Notes: generated by a model not told the origin, from the letters alone. DNA of 64,000 bases from Cytobacillus massiliigabonensis (GCF_900199725.1 NZ_LT904904.1:2203691-2267690); one strand, 5' to 3'. Shown: positions 7,696-17,164, counted from the stretch's first letter. Translations and numbers: made by a program.

Positions 7696-9864
7696 ATGTT
7701 CGATCAGAATCAAGTACAGCCATGGATTGATTCTTTACAGGAGATTTTTAAAAATAGCCGTTCGAATTATAAAAATTTGCTTCAGATGGAAAAGGATATT
7801 CAGCAAGTCAGTTCCTTCTTGGAGGATTATGCAAATTTGCGGTATGCATTAGATGCTTCTGCAATCGTCGCTGTTACAGATACGAGCGGAAAAATAATCT
7901 ATGCAAACAAAAAGTTTTGCGAACTATCAAAGTACTCCATGGAAGAGCTAATTGGTCAAAATCACCGAATCCTTAATTCTGGCTATCATGAGAAGGTATT
8001 TTTCAGAAGAATGTGGCAAACGATTAATAAAGGAGAAATATGGGAAGGCGAAGTGAAAAATAAGGCAAAGGACGGAACATACTATTGGGTAAAAACGACG
8101 ATTGTTCCTTTAATGGATCAGTATGGCAAGCCTAGTATGCATATTGCAATAAGAACAGATATATCTGAAGGAAAACTTGCTCAAGAAAAACTAGTTGAAG
8201 CATTGCAAAATGATTTTACTCATGTTGTTAACTCGATGAATAACTTAATTTTCAAAGTAGCTAAAGATCCAGATGGGAATTTTGTATTCATTCTGAATGA
8301 AGGAAAACTAGCCTATCAGCTAGGCTTAGATAATGAGAAAATGCGCAACAAAAGAATAGACGAAGTCTATCCGCCGGAAATAGCCAGTATGCTAGTAAGT
8401 AAATATGAACAAGCTTTCCTTGGACAGCCGATGACTTATAATTATGCTTACAAGAATCGGCAGCTATTAACCTACTTATCTCCTCTTTATCGTGATGGTA
8501 AGGTAGTAGAAATTATTGGCTGTATAAATGACATCACTGAGCTTCATCAAGTTCAAGAAGAAGTGGAATTTATGGCATTTCATGACATATTAACAAGCTT
8601 ACCAAATCGAAGAAAGTTTTGTGATGATATAAATCACTTAATGAGAGAATCGAATGATAAAAAAGAAAAAATTGCTGTTTTCTTTCTTGATTTAGATCGA
8701 TTTAAACAAATTAATGATTCTTTAGGTCATTCAGTAGGGGATCAATTAATCAAGGCAATAGCTAAAAAATTGAAAAAGGGACTAAGACCAAATGCAGAAA
8801 TTTACCGTCTTGCTGGAGATGAATTTATCATTATTTACCCCAACCTAACTAATACTGATTTAGCAAGAACTTTTGCAGAAGAGATTCTTACAATTTTTGA
8901 CCAGTCCATTCAATTAGATAGAAATGAAATTATTACTACTTGCAGCATGGGAATTAGCTTTTATCCAGATCATGGGATAGATTGTGATTCTTTATTGAAA
9001 AAAGCGGATATAGCTATGTACGCTGCAAAGCTGAAAGGGCGTAATCATTTTTGTATTTATGAACAGGAAATGAATCAAGCGAATGAAGAAGTACTCTTAA
9101 TCGAAAATCATCTTCGTAAAGCCATTGATAATAATGAGCTAGAATTATACTTCCAGCCCAAATTAGACTTACATACAAGAAAAATAAATGGGATGGAGGC
9201 ATTATTGCGCTGGAAAAGCCCCATGTTTGGGAATATCCCCCCAGATAAATTTATCCCAATAGCCGAAGATACAGGTTTGATTATTAAAATTGATAATTGG
9301 GTATTAGAAAGGGCTTGTATGCAAAACAAGGAGTGGAATCATTCTTGCTTTGCTGCTCCTTTAAGAGTAGCTGTGAATATATCGCCATTACATTTCCGCT
9401 TGCCAAACTTCCAGCAAGTTGTCGAGGATGTATTAGAAAAAACAGGTTTAGACCCGCATTTGCTTGAGTTAGAGATTACTGAGAGCAGCTTTATCGATAA
9501 TATTGATGAATGTATTGAATGCTTAGAGAAGCTTAGAAAAATGGGGATTGTTGTGGCGATTGATGATTTTGGAAAAGGATACTCTTCTCTAAACTACTTA
9601 AGAAAATTTCCTATTCACTCACTCAAAATTGATCGCAGTTTTATCCACGAGGTATCAAAAAATAGGGAGGATGTTGCCATAGTGAAGGCGATTACTTTCC
9701 TTGCCCATGAACTGAATTTAAAAGTTGTTGCAGAAGGGATTGAAACGAAGGATGTAATAGAGATTCTCGAGGAAATTGGCTGTGATGAAATTCAAGGGTA
9801 TTATATAAGCAGACCGCTTCCAAAGGAAGAATTTGAAGCCATCTATCGTATGTTGATTCATTAA
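7696..9864 (+). CDS. PAS-PAS-GGDEF-EAL cyclic-di-GMP protein
   Basis: A 722-residue, apparently soluble protein. It has a PAS/PAC domain at about 45-165 (ALDASAIVAVTDTSGKIIYAN, ending HIAIRTDIS), a second PAS at about 175-285, GGDEF at about 295-450 and EAL at about 470-720. The cyclase motif is AGDEF, compatible with activity. The inhibitory RxxD site is RPNA and therefore absent. The EAL domain keeps EALLRW, EITES, IDDFGKGYSSL, KIDRSF and VAEGIE, so phosphodiesterase activity is expected. The protein could be bifunctional, with the PAS domains (redox, oxygen or small ligand) setting the balance. AAGGGAGTG precedes the ATG. Monocistronic. Confidence 0.9.
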   Translation: MFDQNQVQPWIDSLQEIFKNSRSNYKNLLQMEKDIQQVSSFLEDYANLRYALDASAIVAVTDTSGKIIYANKKFCELSKYSMEELIGQNHRILNSGYHEKVFFRRMWQTINKGEIWEGEVKNKAKDGTYYWVKTTIVPLMDQYGKPSMHIAIRTDISEGKLAQEKLVEALQNDFTHVVNSMNNLIFKVAKDPDGNFVFILNEGKLAYQLGLDNEKMRNKRIDEVYPPEIASMLVSKYEQAFLGQPMTYNYAYKNRQLLTYLSPLYRDGKVVEIIGCINDITELHQVQEEVEFMAFHDILTSLPNRRKFCDDINHLMRESNDKKEKIAVFFLDLDRFKQINDSLGHSVGDQLIKAIAKKLKKGLRPNAEIYRLAGDEFIIIYPNLTNTDLARTFAEEILTIFDQSIQLDRNEIITTCSMGISFYPDHGIDCDSLLKKADIAMYAAKLKGRNHFCIYEQEMNQANEEVLLIENHLRKAIDNNELELYFQPKLDLHTRKINGMEALLRWKSPMFGNIPPDKFIPIAEDTGLIIKIDNWVLERACMQNKEWNHSCFAAPLRVAVNISPLHFRLPNFQQVVEDVLEKTGLDPHLLELEITESSFIDNIDECIECLEKLRKMGIVVAIDDFGKGYSSLNYLRKFPIHSLKIDRSFIHEVSKNREDVAIVKAITFLAHELNLKVVAEGIETKDVIEILEEIGCDEIQGYYISRPLPKEEFEAIYRMLIH

Positions 9865-9870
9865 AATAAT

Positions 9871-9922
9871 AAAAGTGCTTAGTTTTTCAATCTTTTACGG
9901 ATGAATACTAAGCACTTTTTAA
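9871..9922. terminator. Bidirectional terminator between convergent genes
   Basis: AAAAGTGCTTAGT and ACTAAGCACTTTT form a 13-bp stem with T-runs on both strands. It serves the gene ending at 9864 and the opposing gene ending at 9954. Confidence 0.85.
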
Positions 9923-9953
9923 TTCTATTAAAATAGTATATCAATATTAAAAA

Positions 9954-11993
9954 TTAAAGCTTATTTACCGCTACTCGTCCGGAAAAGAAAGTAGCACCAC
10001 CGCCCATATCTGACAATCGATCTGGTGTAAGTGAATTGACAAGCTGTTTAGTTCCCGGAATATTTGCCCATAGTCCTTGTGAAACGATCACACCTGGGAG
10101 AACATTGTCACCAATTGAAACCTTTAATTCACATTCTCCACGCTGATTCCAAACACGTACAGTTTCTCCATCCTCAATTCCAGCTGCCTCTGCATCTTTT
10201 ACATTCATATGAATCCGCGGATCTTTTTCGAGCGATTGATGCTTTTCTATATTCGAGAAAGTTGAGTTTAAAAAGTTATGATTAGGTGCTGGAACGAACA
10301 AAAATGGAAACTTGTTATCTTCAACAATTGGTGTATATGTTGGTAACGGTGAATAACCATCATGTTTCATTTTCTCAGAAAATAACTCAATTTTTCCACT
10401 TGGTGTCGGAAATCTTCCAGGCAATAACGGCTTCACATTTGCCTTCACGTATTGCTTTTCTAATAATGCTTCATAATTGATGTCGGCAATGGAAGGATTT
10501 GCCGGGTTGTCAAGCGCATGAGAAATCATTTCAGCTTCCGTTTCATTGAAAGCATCCTCTATAAATCCCATACTTTTTGCTAATAAACGGAAGACCTCTA
10601 CATTTGATTTGGATTCACCATAAGTCTCAATGACTGGCTGTTGAATTTGCATATAATGATGCCAGTAAGAAGCATAAAAGTCGGTATTCTCAAAAGAAGA
10701 TGTTGAAGGCAGCAAAATATCAGCATATTTGGCTGTTTCAGTCATGAATAAATCATGAACAACAAGAAATAAATCCTCTCGTCCTAAGCCTTCTCGAACC
10801 TTATTCCCATCAGGTGCTACAACAGCAGGGTTAGAGCTATAAACATACATAGATTTGATTGGCGATTCTAATTCCAGCAGCGTTCTGCCAATTTCATTCA
10901 TATTAATCACACGAGTTTGTTTGTTTTCCAAAAGATCAGGTCTTTGGAGACTATCTTCATTATAAGCTAAAAAGCCAGAATTTGATTTGATGGCACCGCC
11001 GCCTTTTACAAGCCATTGACCAGTTAAGGCTGGGAGACAAGCGATTGTCCTCGTAGACATCCCGCCATTATCATGGTGCTGAAGTCCGTTTCCAATTCTA
11101 ATATAAGATGGGGTGGTTTCCCCATACATTCTTGCCAGCTTATATATGTCTTCTACAGGTATTCCTGTAATTTCTGACACGGATTTAGGGTCATATTGCA
11201 TCACATGTTCACGTAATTCATTATGTCCTACTGTATATTTTTGTAAAAAACCTTCATCAACCATGTTATCTGCAAATAAAATATGCATCAATCCCAGTGC
11301 AAGCGCGCCATCTGTTCCTGGTAAAATCGGAATAAACCAGTCTGCCATTCTTCCCGTTTGATTTTTATGAACATCAATAACAATTATTTTTGCGCCATTT
11401 TTTCGAGCTTTTTGTGCAAGTGTGATTTGATGCATGTTCGTACTAACTGCATTAATTCCCCAAAAGATGATTAGCTTTGAATGAATCGTATCTTCAGGAT
11501 CAATACCTATATTTCCACCCATCGTATATTTATAGCCTGTCGTGCCAGCAGACTGGCAGATGGTACGATTTAACTGTGAGGCTCCTAAACGGTGGAAGAA
11601 TCGGCGATCCATCCCTTCTGCAGTGAGATTTCCCATGTTTCCATAGAAACTATAGGGAAGAATACTCTCCGGTCCATCTGTTTGGATTAGCTTCTTCCAG
11701 TGGGAAGTAATCGTATTAATTGCTTCTTCCCAGCTAATTTGTTCAAATTTCCCTTCGCCTTTTGCTCCTATTCGTTTCATTGGATATTTTAGACGATTTT
11801 TATCGTATATTCTTTCCTTCATATTTCGTACCTTATTGCAGATATTCCCTTGGGTTACCGGATGATTAGGGTCCCCTTCTATTTTAATAATTTTCCCATC
11901 TTCCTTATGGAGAAGCAATCCGCATTGATCAGGGCAATCAAGCGGGCATACAGATGGGAAAATTCCATTAAGCTGGTTAACAAAAGCAGTCAT
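9954..11993 (-). CDS. yoaE: Molybdopterin-dependent oxidoreductase, YoaE-like
   Basis: A 679-residue member of the DMSO-reductase/formate dehydrogenase superfamily. The N-terminus has the [4Fe-4S] pattern C-x3-C-x3-C followed by a fourth Cys in GNICNK (residues 17-53). Molybdopterin-guanine dinucleotide binding regions follow (FWGINAVSTNMHQ; PALTGQW; ADILLPSTSSFENTD), and the cofactor-binding C-terminal barrel has VRVWNQRGECELKVSI. No twin-arginine signal is seen, so it is cytoplasmic. Size and sequence resemble B. subtilis YoaE, whose substrate is not known to me. AAAGGAG precedes the ATG. Monocistronic. Confidence 0.82.
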   Translation of the reverse strand: MTAFVNQLNGIFPSVCPLDCPDQCGLLLHKEDGKIIKIEGDPNHPVTQGNICNKVRNMKERIYDKNRLKYPMKRIGAKGEGKFEQISWEEAINTITSHWKKLIQTDGPESILPYSFYGNMGNLTAEGMDRRFFHRLGASQLNRTICQSAGTTGYKYTMGGNIGIDPEDTIHSKLIIFWGINAVSTNMHQITLAQKARKNGAKIIVIDVHKNQTGRMADWFIPILPGTDGALALGLMHILFADNMVDEGFLQKYTVGHNELREHVMQYDPKSVSEITGIPVEDIYKLARMYGETTPSYIRIGNGLQHHDNGGMSTRTIACLPALTGQWLVKGGGAIKSNSGFLAYNEDSLQRPDLLENKQTRVINMNEIGRTLLELESPIKSMYVYSSNPAVVAPDGNKVREGLGREDLFLVVHDLFMTETAKYADILLPSTSSFENTDFYASYWHHYMQIQQPVIETYGESKSNVEVFRLLAKSMGFIEDAFNETEAEMISHALDNPANPSIADINYEALLEKQYVKANVKPLLPGRFPTPSGKIELFSEKMKHDGYSPLPTYTPIVEDNKFPFLFVPAPNHNFLNSTFSNIEKHQSLEKDPRIHMNVKDAEAAGIEDGETVRVWNQRGECELKVSIGDNVLPGVIVSQGLWANIPGTKQLVNSLTPDRLSDMGGGATFFSGRVAVNKL

Positions 11994-12235
11994 TGGTAAT
12001 CTCCTTTATAAGCATATTTGAGTGTCAGTCTGCTTAAATGAATCAGTAGTGCAAACGTACTTTAAATAATTAGATCTAAAATGTTTTTATTATCGAAATA
12101 TTAGTTGCTATAATCATAAAATAGATTAATAAGTCTAGCAATAAAAGATTGTTATAAAAATTAAGTGAATTCTATTTAAGTGCATATATGAGTCTGCTAT
12201 TATGGGATAATATTATATTCAAGGAGTTTTTATTA

Positions 12236-13597
12236 ATGAACCAGACATTTACCATACAAGATAAGATTAAGCAAATATTCATTTTATTGATTCCTATTTT
12301 AATCACACAGCTTGGGATGTTTTCAATGGTATTTTTCAACACCATTATGTCAGGAAAATATCATTCATCAGATCTTGCAGGAGTTGCAATTGGGTCTTCC
12401 ATTTGGAATCCAGTATTTACCGGATTGAGCGGAATTCTACTTGCGGTATCACCCATTGTGGCACAAAGCTACGGTGAAAAGAAAACAGGGGAAGTAACAT
12501 CAATCGTTAAAAATGGATTATATTTAGCGATTATAATTGCCGCTTCAGTCATTATTTTAGGCTTTTTTCTGTTAGACCCTTTATTAATGAAAATGAATCT
12601 CCCAAGTGATGTGCAAAATACAGCTCGTAACTATTTAATCGGGCTAAGCTATGGAATTATTCCATTATTTGCTTTCAATGTTTTAAGATCCTTTATTTAT
12701 GCATTAGGAAAGACGCGTGTAGTTATGATTATATTACTCTTGGCTTTGCCGATAAATTTATTTTTCAACTTTGTGCTGATTTTCGGGCGTTTCGGTTTTC
12801 CAGAACTTGGTGGAGCAGGGGGAGGCTATGCAACTGCGGTTACCTACTGGTGTATTTTAGGTATGATTATATTCGTCATTAAAACGCAAAATCCATTCTC
12901 ATCCTTTAACGTATTCGCAAATTTAAAAGGGTTCTCACTTGAAAAATGTAAAGAAATTTTGAAAATTGGTGTGCCAATGGGGCTGTCTATATTCTTTGAA
13001 ACAAGCATGTTTGCGGTTGTAACGATCCTATTAAGTAAATTTAACGTGACGACAATCGCAGCCTATCAATCAGCTCTTAATATCGTTTCTTTTTTATATA
13101 TGATACCGATGAGCATATCAATGGCTCAAACTGTTCTTGTAGGATTTGAAGTAGGTGCAGGGCGCTATAAGGATGCAAGGGCATATAGCTGGCTAGGCAT
13201 TTATTTATCAATTATTATTGCGTTAGTAACAGGCTTACTAGTCGTTTTATTTCGTTATCAGGTTGCGGGATTCTATTCAAATGAAGCGGCAGTAATCTCA
13301 CTCACCGCCCATTTCCTAATTTATGCGCTATTTTTCCAAATATCTGATGCCATTCAAGCGACTGCTCAAGCAGCTTTAAGGGGATATAAGGATGTAAATA
13401 TATCGTTTGTTATTACATTAATTGCATACTGGTTAATCTGTTTACCAGTTGGCTACTTTCTTGCACGTCAAACAAATCTGGGAGCAACAGGATATTGGAT
13501 TGGGTTAACGATTGGCTTGCTTGCAGCAGGGGTATGTCTGTCACTAAGGCTGATCTATATTCAGAAGAAGAAGTTTATTATCGAACATGCAGGCTAA
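12236..13597 (+). CDS. MATE family multidrug/cation efflux protein
   Basis: A 453-residue membrane protein with twelve predicted spans in two homologous halves. MATE features are ITQLGMFSMVFFNTIMSG in span 1 and the matching IGVPMGLSIFFETSMFAV in the second half, plus AIGSSIWNPVF and VAQSYGEKKTGE. It probably exports cationic compounds in exchange for Na+ or H+. The frame is open from 12188, but AAGGAG at 12221 points to the ATG at 12236. No regulator is adjacent. Confidence 0.88.
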   Translation: MNQTFTIQDKIKQIFILLIPILITQLGMFSMVFFNTIMSGKYHSSDLAGVAIGSSIWNPVFTGLSGILLAVSPIVAQSYGEKKTGEVTSIVKNGLYLAIIIAASVIILGFFLLDPLLMKMNLPSDVQNTARNYLIGLSYGIIPLFAFNVLRSFIYALGKTRVVMIILLLALPINLFFNFVLIFGRFGFPELGGAGGGYATAVTYWCILGMIIFVIKTQNPFSSFNVFANLKGFSLEKCKEILKIGVPMGLSIFFETSMFAVVTILLSKFNVTTIAAYQSALNIVSFLYMIPMSISMAQTVLVGFEVGAGRYKDARAYSWLGIYLSIIIALVTGLLVVLFRYQVAGFYSNEAAVISLTAHFLIYALFFQISDAIQATAQAALRGYKDVNISFVITLIAYWLICLPVGYFLARQTNLGATGYWIGLTIGLLAAGVCLSLRLIYIQKKKFIIEHAG

Positions 13598-13748
13598 ATT
13601 GTTTAAAAGGGGATTGTAAAGGAATTTATACTTCCCTTTTAAGCATTACAGTATTAAAACCATGCGACTTTATGATAAAATATAATCGTTAAGTTCATCC
13701 TAAGAATGAATGATCAATCATTTTTTGCATGATTTATATGAAAATAAA

Positions 13749-13777
13749 TTGACTATGGTAAAAAAGAACTATATAGT
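13749..13777 (+). promoter_or_regulatory. Sigma-A promoter for the riboswitch-controlled cyclase
   Basis: TTGACT (13749-13754), a 17-base spacer and TATAGT (13772-13777). Transcription would begin near 13784, just upstream of the c-di-GMP aptamer. Confidence 0.65.
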
Positions 13778-13819
13778 ATAAATATAACTATTTTGTGATT
13801 TTTCAGAATTCTAACTTAA

Positions 13820-13908
13820 TAGGAGAAAAGGCAAATCCATTGAAAAATGGGGACGCAAAGCTAAAGGGGCTAAAGTCATTCGATCATGCCAGCCAGCTAC
13901 CGAATATA
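13820..13908 (+). promoter_or_regulatory. Cyclic-di-GMP-I (GEMM-I) riboswitch
   Basis: The conserved GEMM-I features occur in order: GGCAAA (13830-13835), a first hairpin with CCATT/AATGG and a GAAA loop, GGACGCAAAGCTA (13851-13863), GGGGCTAAAG, and the closing ATGCCAGCCAGCTACCGA (13886-13903). This RNA class binds c-di-GMP. It sits in the leader of a diguanylate cyclase gene and is followed by an intrinsic terminator. The 3' TACCGA (13898-13903) is complementary to TCGGTA (13930-13935) inside that terminator, so aptamer folding and termination can be linked. Confidence 0.93.
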
Positions 13909-13925
13909 ACTATAAATGAGTTAGG

Positions 13926-13955
13926 TTAATCGGTATGCGATTAATCTATTTTTTG
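13926..13955 (+). terminator. Riboswitch expression-platform terminator
   Basis: TTAATCG and CGATTAA form a 7-bp stem with a 5-base loop, followed by TCTATTTTTTG. It lies between the aptamer and the cyclase start codon, so it can only act as a conditional terminator for that gene. Confidence 0.85.
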
Positions 13956-13984
13956 TGAAAAATAATACGTTGGAAGTGTATGAT

Positions 13985-15166
13985 ATGAGTAAGCAAATGG
14001 ATGGAATTCATAAGGTCCTTGGTATTGTTACAAACCTGCTTAAGAAAATAGGCTCTGAAAAAAATATTATTACAAGAGATGTCTATTCGGAAATAGTATG
14101 TACAATTGGTGATAATGGAGATAAAGCAGCGGTTGAGTCTATGTTATCCCAATTACAAAAAGTGAACGTTCAAATGGAAAACATGAGCTGGCTAAACGAG
14201 CATTATAAAATTTTGCACGATTTTGCCCAAGTTTGCAGCAAGACATTAAACGAAGAAATCCTTCTCAAAAAGGCATATGAAATGGTCTCTCAAGTTATGC
14301 CGACTGATTCTTTCTTTATTGCTCTATACACAGAAGGGAATCCACTCATCCATTTTATTTTCATGGTAGAAAATGGAATATTTTTTCCTCAAGAATACAT
14401 CAAAATGGGAAATAATTTTACATCAAGGGCGATTAGAACGAAAGAAATTGTTCACCCGAGAAAAGTTAGTCATGATCAGACTGATTCGACCTTTGGTGTA
14501 ACAGATACAAAATCCGGCATTTTTGTACCAGTTATTATTGATGACCAAGTGAAAGCGGTTATTTCTGCACAAAGTGTTTCTGATTTTGCTTATCGAAAAG
14601 AGCATGAAGAATTATTGCAGATTATTGGAAATCAAGTTATCCATTCTATTGAGACGGCAAGGCTATATGAAAAAATCTATTTAATGTCACAGACAGATGA
14701 ATTAACTGGTTTAAAGAATCATCGGGCATTCCACAATGATCTTTCTAATTTAATCGGGAAAGATGACAAAAAAATAACCTTAATGATGATTGACTCAGAC
14801 CGATTAAAGAAAGTAAATGATAATTTTGGCCATGATATCGGAGATTTATATTTAAAAGTATTAGGTGATGGAATTAAAAGCATTTGTAATGAAGAGATCG
14901 TGGGCTATCGGTACGCAGGAGATGAATTTATGATTATCATAAATTCTAATATAGATAACATAGTTGAAACGATCCATGAAAATTTATTTGACTATTTAGT
15001 TAAGCACCCAATCAAATTAGGAGAAAATAAAATAACTGTGTCTATTAGTACTGGTGTTGCCGTTTTTCCAGAACACGGTTCGAGTGTTGATACATTAAAG
15101 AAATCGGCTGATCAAGCCCAATATCGAGCTAAAAAACAAGGCGGGAATCAAATGGTTACTGCTTAA
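13985..15166 (+). CDS. GAF-GGDEF diguanylate cyclase
   Basis: A 393-residue cytoplasmic protein with an N-terminal helical part, a GAF-type sensor at about 80-220 and a GGDEF domain at about 228-390. The active-site motif is AGDEF (after YRY), with the upstream TDELTGLKNHRAFH signature intact, so it should make c-di-GMP. An RxxD inhibitory site is not present before the motif. A GTG at 13955 opens the frame but lies inside the terminator U-run. The ATG at 13985, behind GGAAGTG, is the likely start. Its mRNA leader is a c-di-GMP riboswitch, so the enzyme is probably controlled by its own product. Confidence 0.9.
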   Translation: MSKQMDGIHKVLGIVTNLLKKIGSEKNIITRDVYSEIVCTIGDNGDKAAVESMLSQLQKVNVQMENMSWLNEHYKILHDFAQVCSKTLNEEILLKKAYEMVSQVMPTDSFFIALYTEGNPLIHFIFMVENGIFFPQEYIKMGNNFTSRAIRTKEIVHPRKVSHDQTDSTFGVTDTKSGIFVPVIIDDQVKAVISAQSVSDFAYRKEHEELLQIIGNQVIHSIETARLYEKIYLMSQTDELTGLKNHRAFHNDLSNLIGKDDKKITLMMIDSDRLKKVNDNFGHDIGDLYLKVLGDGIKSICNEEIVGYRYAGDEFMIIINSNIDNIVETIHENLFDYLVKHPIKLGENKITVSISTGVAVFPEHGSSVDTLKKSADQAQYRAKKQGGNQMVTA

Positions 15167-15200
15167 AAAAAGCGGAAGTGCCGGCACTTCCGCTTTTTTT
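15165..15200. terminator. Strong bidirectional terminator
   Basis: A near-perfect palindrome: AAAAAAGCGGAAGTGCC meets its complement with T-runs on both sides. It separates the cyclase from the converging small zinc-finger gene. Confidence 0.9.
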
Positions 15201-15408
15201 ATTGGTATTCTTCCCAGTCTGAATATGTGCCGCCCCCGTTACAGCCAGGACAATCATATAAATTTGCATGATAGGCATATTCATTGCCAGGATAAATGGA
15301 AAACCCACGTCCGTAGCATTCTGGACATTTGTTCTCATCCTTCATATTCGATAGATGCTTTTCGTGCCGATTAGCTCTCCACTCATTAAATGAATTCAGC
15401 AATCCCAT
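15199..15408 (-). CDS. Small protein with two CxxCxGxG zinc-finger repeats
   Basis: A 69-residue protein carrying CPECYGRG and CPGCNGGG about 20 residues apart, the pattern of DnaJ-type zinc fingers, which suggests one bound zinc ion. The rest is polar and there is no membrane segment. The GTG at 15417 also opens the frame, but GAGGTG lies directly upstream of the ATG at 15408 at a good distance. It may belong to the small YuiA-like proteins of bacilli; I am not sure. Role unknown. Confidence 0.6.
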   Translation of the reverse strand: MGLLNSFNEWRANRHEKHLSNMKDENKCPECYGRGFSIYPGNEYAYHANLYDCPGCNGGGTYSDWEEYQ

Positions 15409-15597
15409 TTTTTTCACCTCAAGTGTTTTTTCTTAGTTTTTATTAAAGTGAAAGATTTTATACTTGGTGTGTTTTAATTCTCATTTATCAGGAAAAAGTG
15501 TATGATAAAAGCAAGAAAAGTAACTATCGTTTGCATGTTTACAATAATCATAAACAGGTATGAATGATAGGAACATCATTGGAAGGAGAAACATCGA

Positions 15598-16137
15598 ATG
15601 AAATTACTCGGAATATCAGGCACTATTTTAGGGGCAAAGACAGCTATTTTAGTGGACACCGTTCTAAAAAAGGTAAAGGAAAAATACCCTGAAATAGAAA
15701 TTGAACTTCTTGACTTACGAGACTTTCAAATGGAATTTTGTGATGGCAGAAATCCTGATCTGTATAACGATGACACGAAGAAATTAATTCAAGCGGTTTC
15801 AGAGGCAGACTTTTATTTAATCGGATTTCCTATTTTTAACGGATCTTTTCCTGCACCTTTAAAGAATGTATTTGATATTGTTCATCCAGCTGCTTTTCGT
15901 CATAAAGTAATGGGGTTTGTAGCGAATGGAGGGACCTACCAGCATTATCTTGTCGTTGAAAATCAGATGAAGCCAATCGCAGGGTATTTGCGCTCATTTG
16001 TTGCTCCGAGCTATGTGTATGCTAATGGAGAACATTTCAATGCAGAAAATGAAATTGCGGATGAGGATGTTTTAGCACGAATTGATGCACTTGCAGAAGA
16101 ATTAGTTGTGATGCACAAAGGTTTATCAAATAAATGA
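15598..16137 (+). CDS. NADPH-dependent FMN reductase family flavoprotein
   Basis: A 179-residue flavodoxin-like protein: KLLGISGTI at the N-terminus (flavin phosphate loop, although the usual S-x-T/R-x-x-S is reduced), IGFPIFNGSFPAPLKNVFDIV (FMN and dimer contacts) and GFVANGGTYQHYL. The family transfers electrons from NAD(P)H to FMN or to quinones and azo compounds. GGAAGGAG precedes the ATG. Single gene with its own terminator. Confidence 0.8.
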   Translation: MKLLGISGTILGAKTAILVDTVLKKVKEKYPEIEIELLDLRDFQMEFCDGRNPDLYNDDTKKLIQAVSEADFYLIGFPIFNGSFPAPLKNVFDIVHPAAFRHKVMGFVANGGTYQHYLVVENQMKPIAGYLRSFVAPSYVYANGEHFNAENEIADEDVLARIDALAEELVVMHKGLSNK

Positions 16138-16159
16138 TAAAAACCATTACTAAATGGAT

Positions 16160-16203
16160 AAGAAAGCAACTGGATGGCTTCGCCTTCAGTTGCTTTCTTT
16201 TTG
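16160..16203 (+). terminator. Intrinsic terminator
   Basis: AAGAAAGCAACTG and CAGTTGCTTTCTT form a 13-bp stem with an inner stem-loop, followed by TTTT. Confidence 0.85.
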
Positions 16204-16336
16204 GTTGACATCGTATACTTAGGCTAAATCAGTGGCTATTTAATTGGTATTTTAGTATAATTATAATGAAATTAGCCCTCAATTTAATATAGGACTATTT
16301 AAATGTATAAAATCTGTGGAGTGCATGACACTAATT

Positions 16337-16359
16337 GATAGCTTTAGCTATCTTTTTTT
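16337..16359 (+). terminator. Terminator-like hairpin in the terC leader
   Basis: GATAGC-TTTA-GCTATC is followed by seven T. It lies about 50 bases upstream of the terC start and downstream of two TATAAT-like boxes at 16256-16267, so it could act as an attenuator. No known riboswitch class, including yybP-ykoY, was recognised in the leader. Confidence 0.5.
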
Positions 16360-16405
16360 AGTGATTTATAAATGCAAACATTTTATTTTTAAAGGGGTCT
16401 TTAAA

Positions 16406-17164
16406 GTGGAAATCCTGAATCAGCTGTTAGACACATATGCCTCATTTTTCGATTGGAGAATGTGGGGAGAGGTGTTAACAGATCCAGTATCGTGGGGGTA
16501 TATCGGCACACTAGTCATTTTAGAAGGGCTGCTGTCTGCCGATAACGCATTAGTACTGGCTGTAATGGTGAAGCATCTGCCTAAACAACAACAAAAGAAG
16601 GCGTTAACATATGGATTGTTTGGCGCATATTTCTTTCGTTTCTTATTCATAGGTCTTGGCATGCTATTAATTAAGTTTTGGTGGATCAAGGTGATTGGAG
16701 CAGGATATTTAGCTTGGCTTGTTATAAAACATTTCTGGCTTGGTGAAGGAGACGACGAAGCTGAAGGAATGAAAAAAGACAGCTGGCTCACCCGAACCTT
16801 TGGCGTTTTTTGGGCAACAGTTATTTCCGTTGAGATTATGGATTTAGCGTTTTCCGTCGACAGTATTTTAGCTGCTTTTGCAGTATCAGAGAAGGTTTGG
16901 ATATTGCTCATTGGCGGAATGCTTGGAATATTAATGATGCGGACTGTTGCGAAGGGGTTTCTTGTCCTTATTGAAAAGATTCCCGAGCTTGAAAACACAG
17001 CCTTCATATTAATTGCCATTATCGCGATTAAAATGTTCTTAAGTGTATTTGGAATTGAAATTGACCATCTCATCTTTTTCGGTATTATCATTTTAGCTTT
17101 CATTGTAACCTTTGCAGTCCACTACTTTAAAAAGAATCATAATGGTCAAGATAAAATAGCTTAA
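16406..17164 (+). CDS. TerC family integral membrane protein
   Basis: A 252-residue protein with about seven membrane spans and the two TerC signatures: EGLLSADNALVLAVMV near residue 33 and SVEIMDLAFSVDSILAAF near residue 142. The acidic residues of these spans are thought to bind metal ions. TerC proteins export Mn2+ or protect exported metalloproteins in bacilli. The frame opens at 16316, but the GTG at 16406 behind AAAGGGG gives the family's usual length. The upstream hairpin suggests regulation by transcript attenuation. Confidence 0.85.
   Translation: MEILNQLLDTYASFFDWRMWGEVLTDPVSWGYIGTLVILEGLLSADNALVLAVMVKHLPKQQQKKALTYGLFGAYFFRFLFIGLGMLLIKFWWIKVIGAGYLAWLVIKHFWLGEGDDEAEGMKKDSWLTRTFGVFWATVISVEIMDLAFSVDSILAAFAVSEKVWILLIGGMLGILMMRTVAKGFLVLIEKIPELENTAFILIAIIAIKMFLSVFGIEIDHLIFFGIIILAFIVTFAVHYFKKNHNGQDKIA

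Noticed and set aside
7498..7713. A 71-residue minus-strand frame upstream of the PAS-GGDEF-EAL gene
   Set aside because: It overlaps the next gene's ribosome binding site and start, lacks its own, and has an unnatural run of Tyr and His.
16420..17103. A 227-residue minus-strand frame inside terC
   Set aside because: It is antisense to the conserved TerC motifs; its length reflects the low stop-codon frequency opposite hydrophobic codons.
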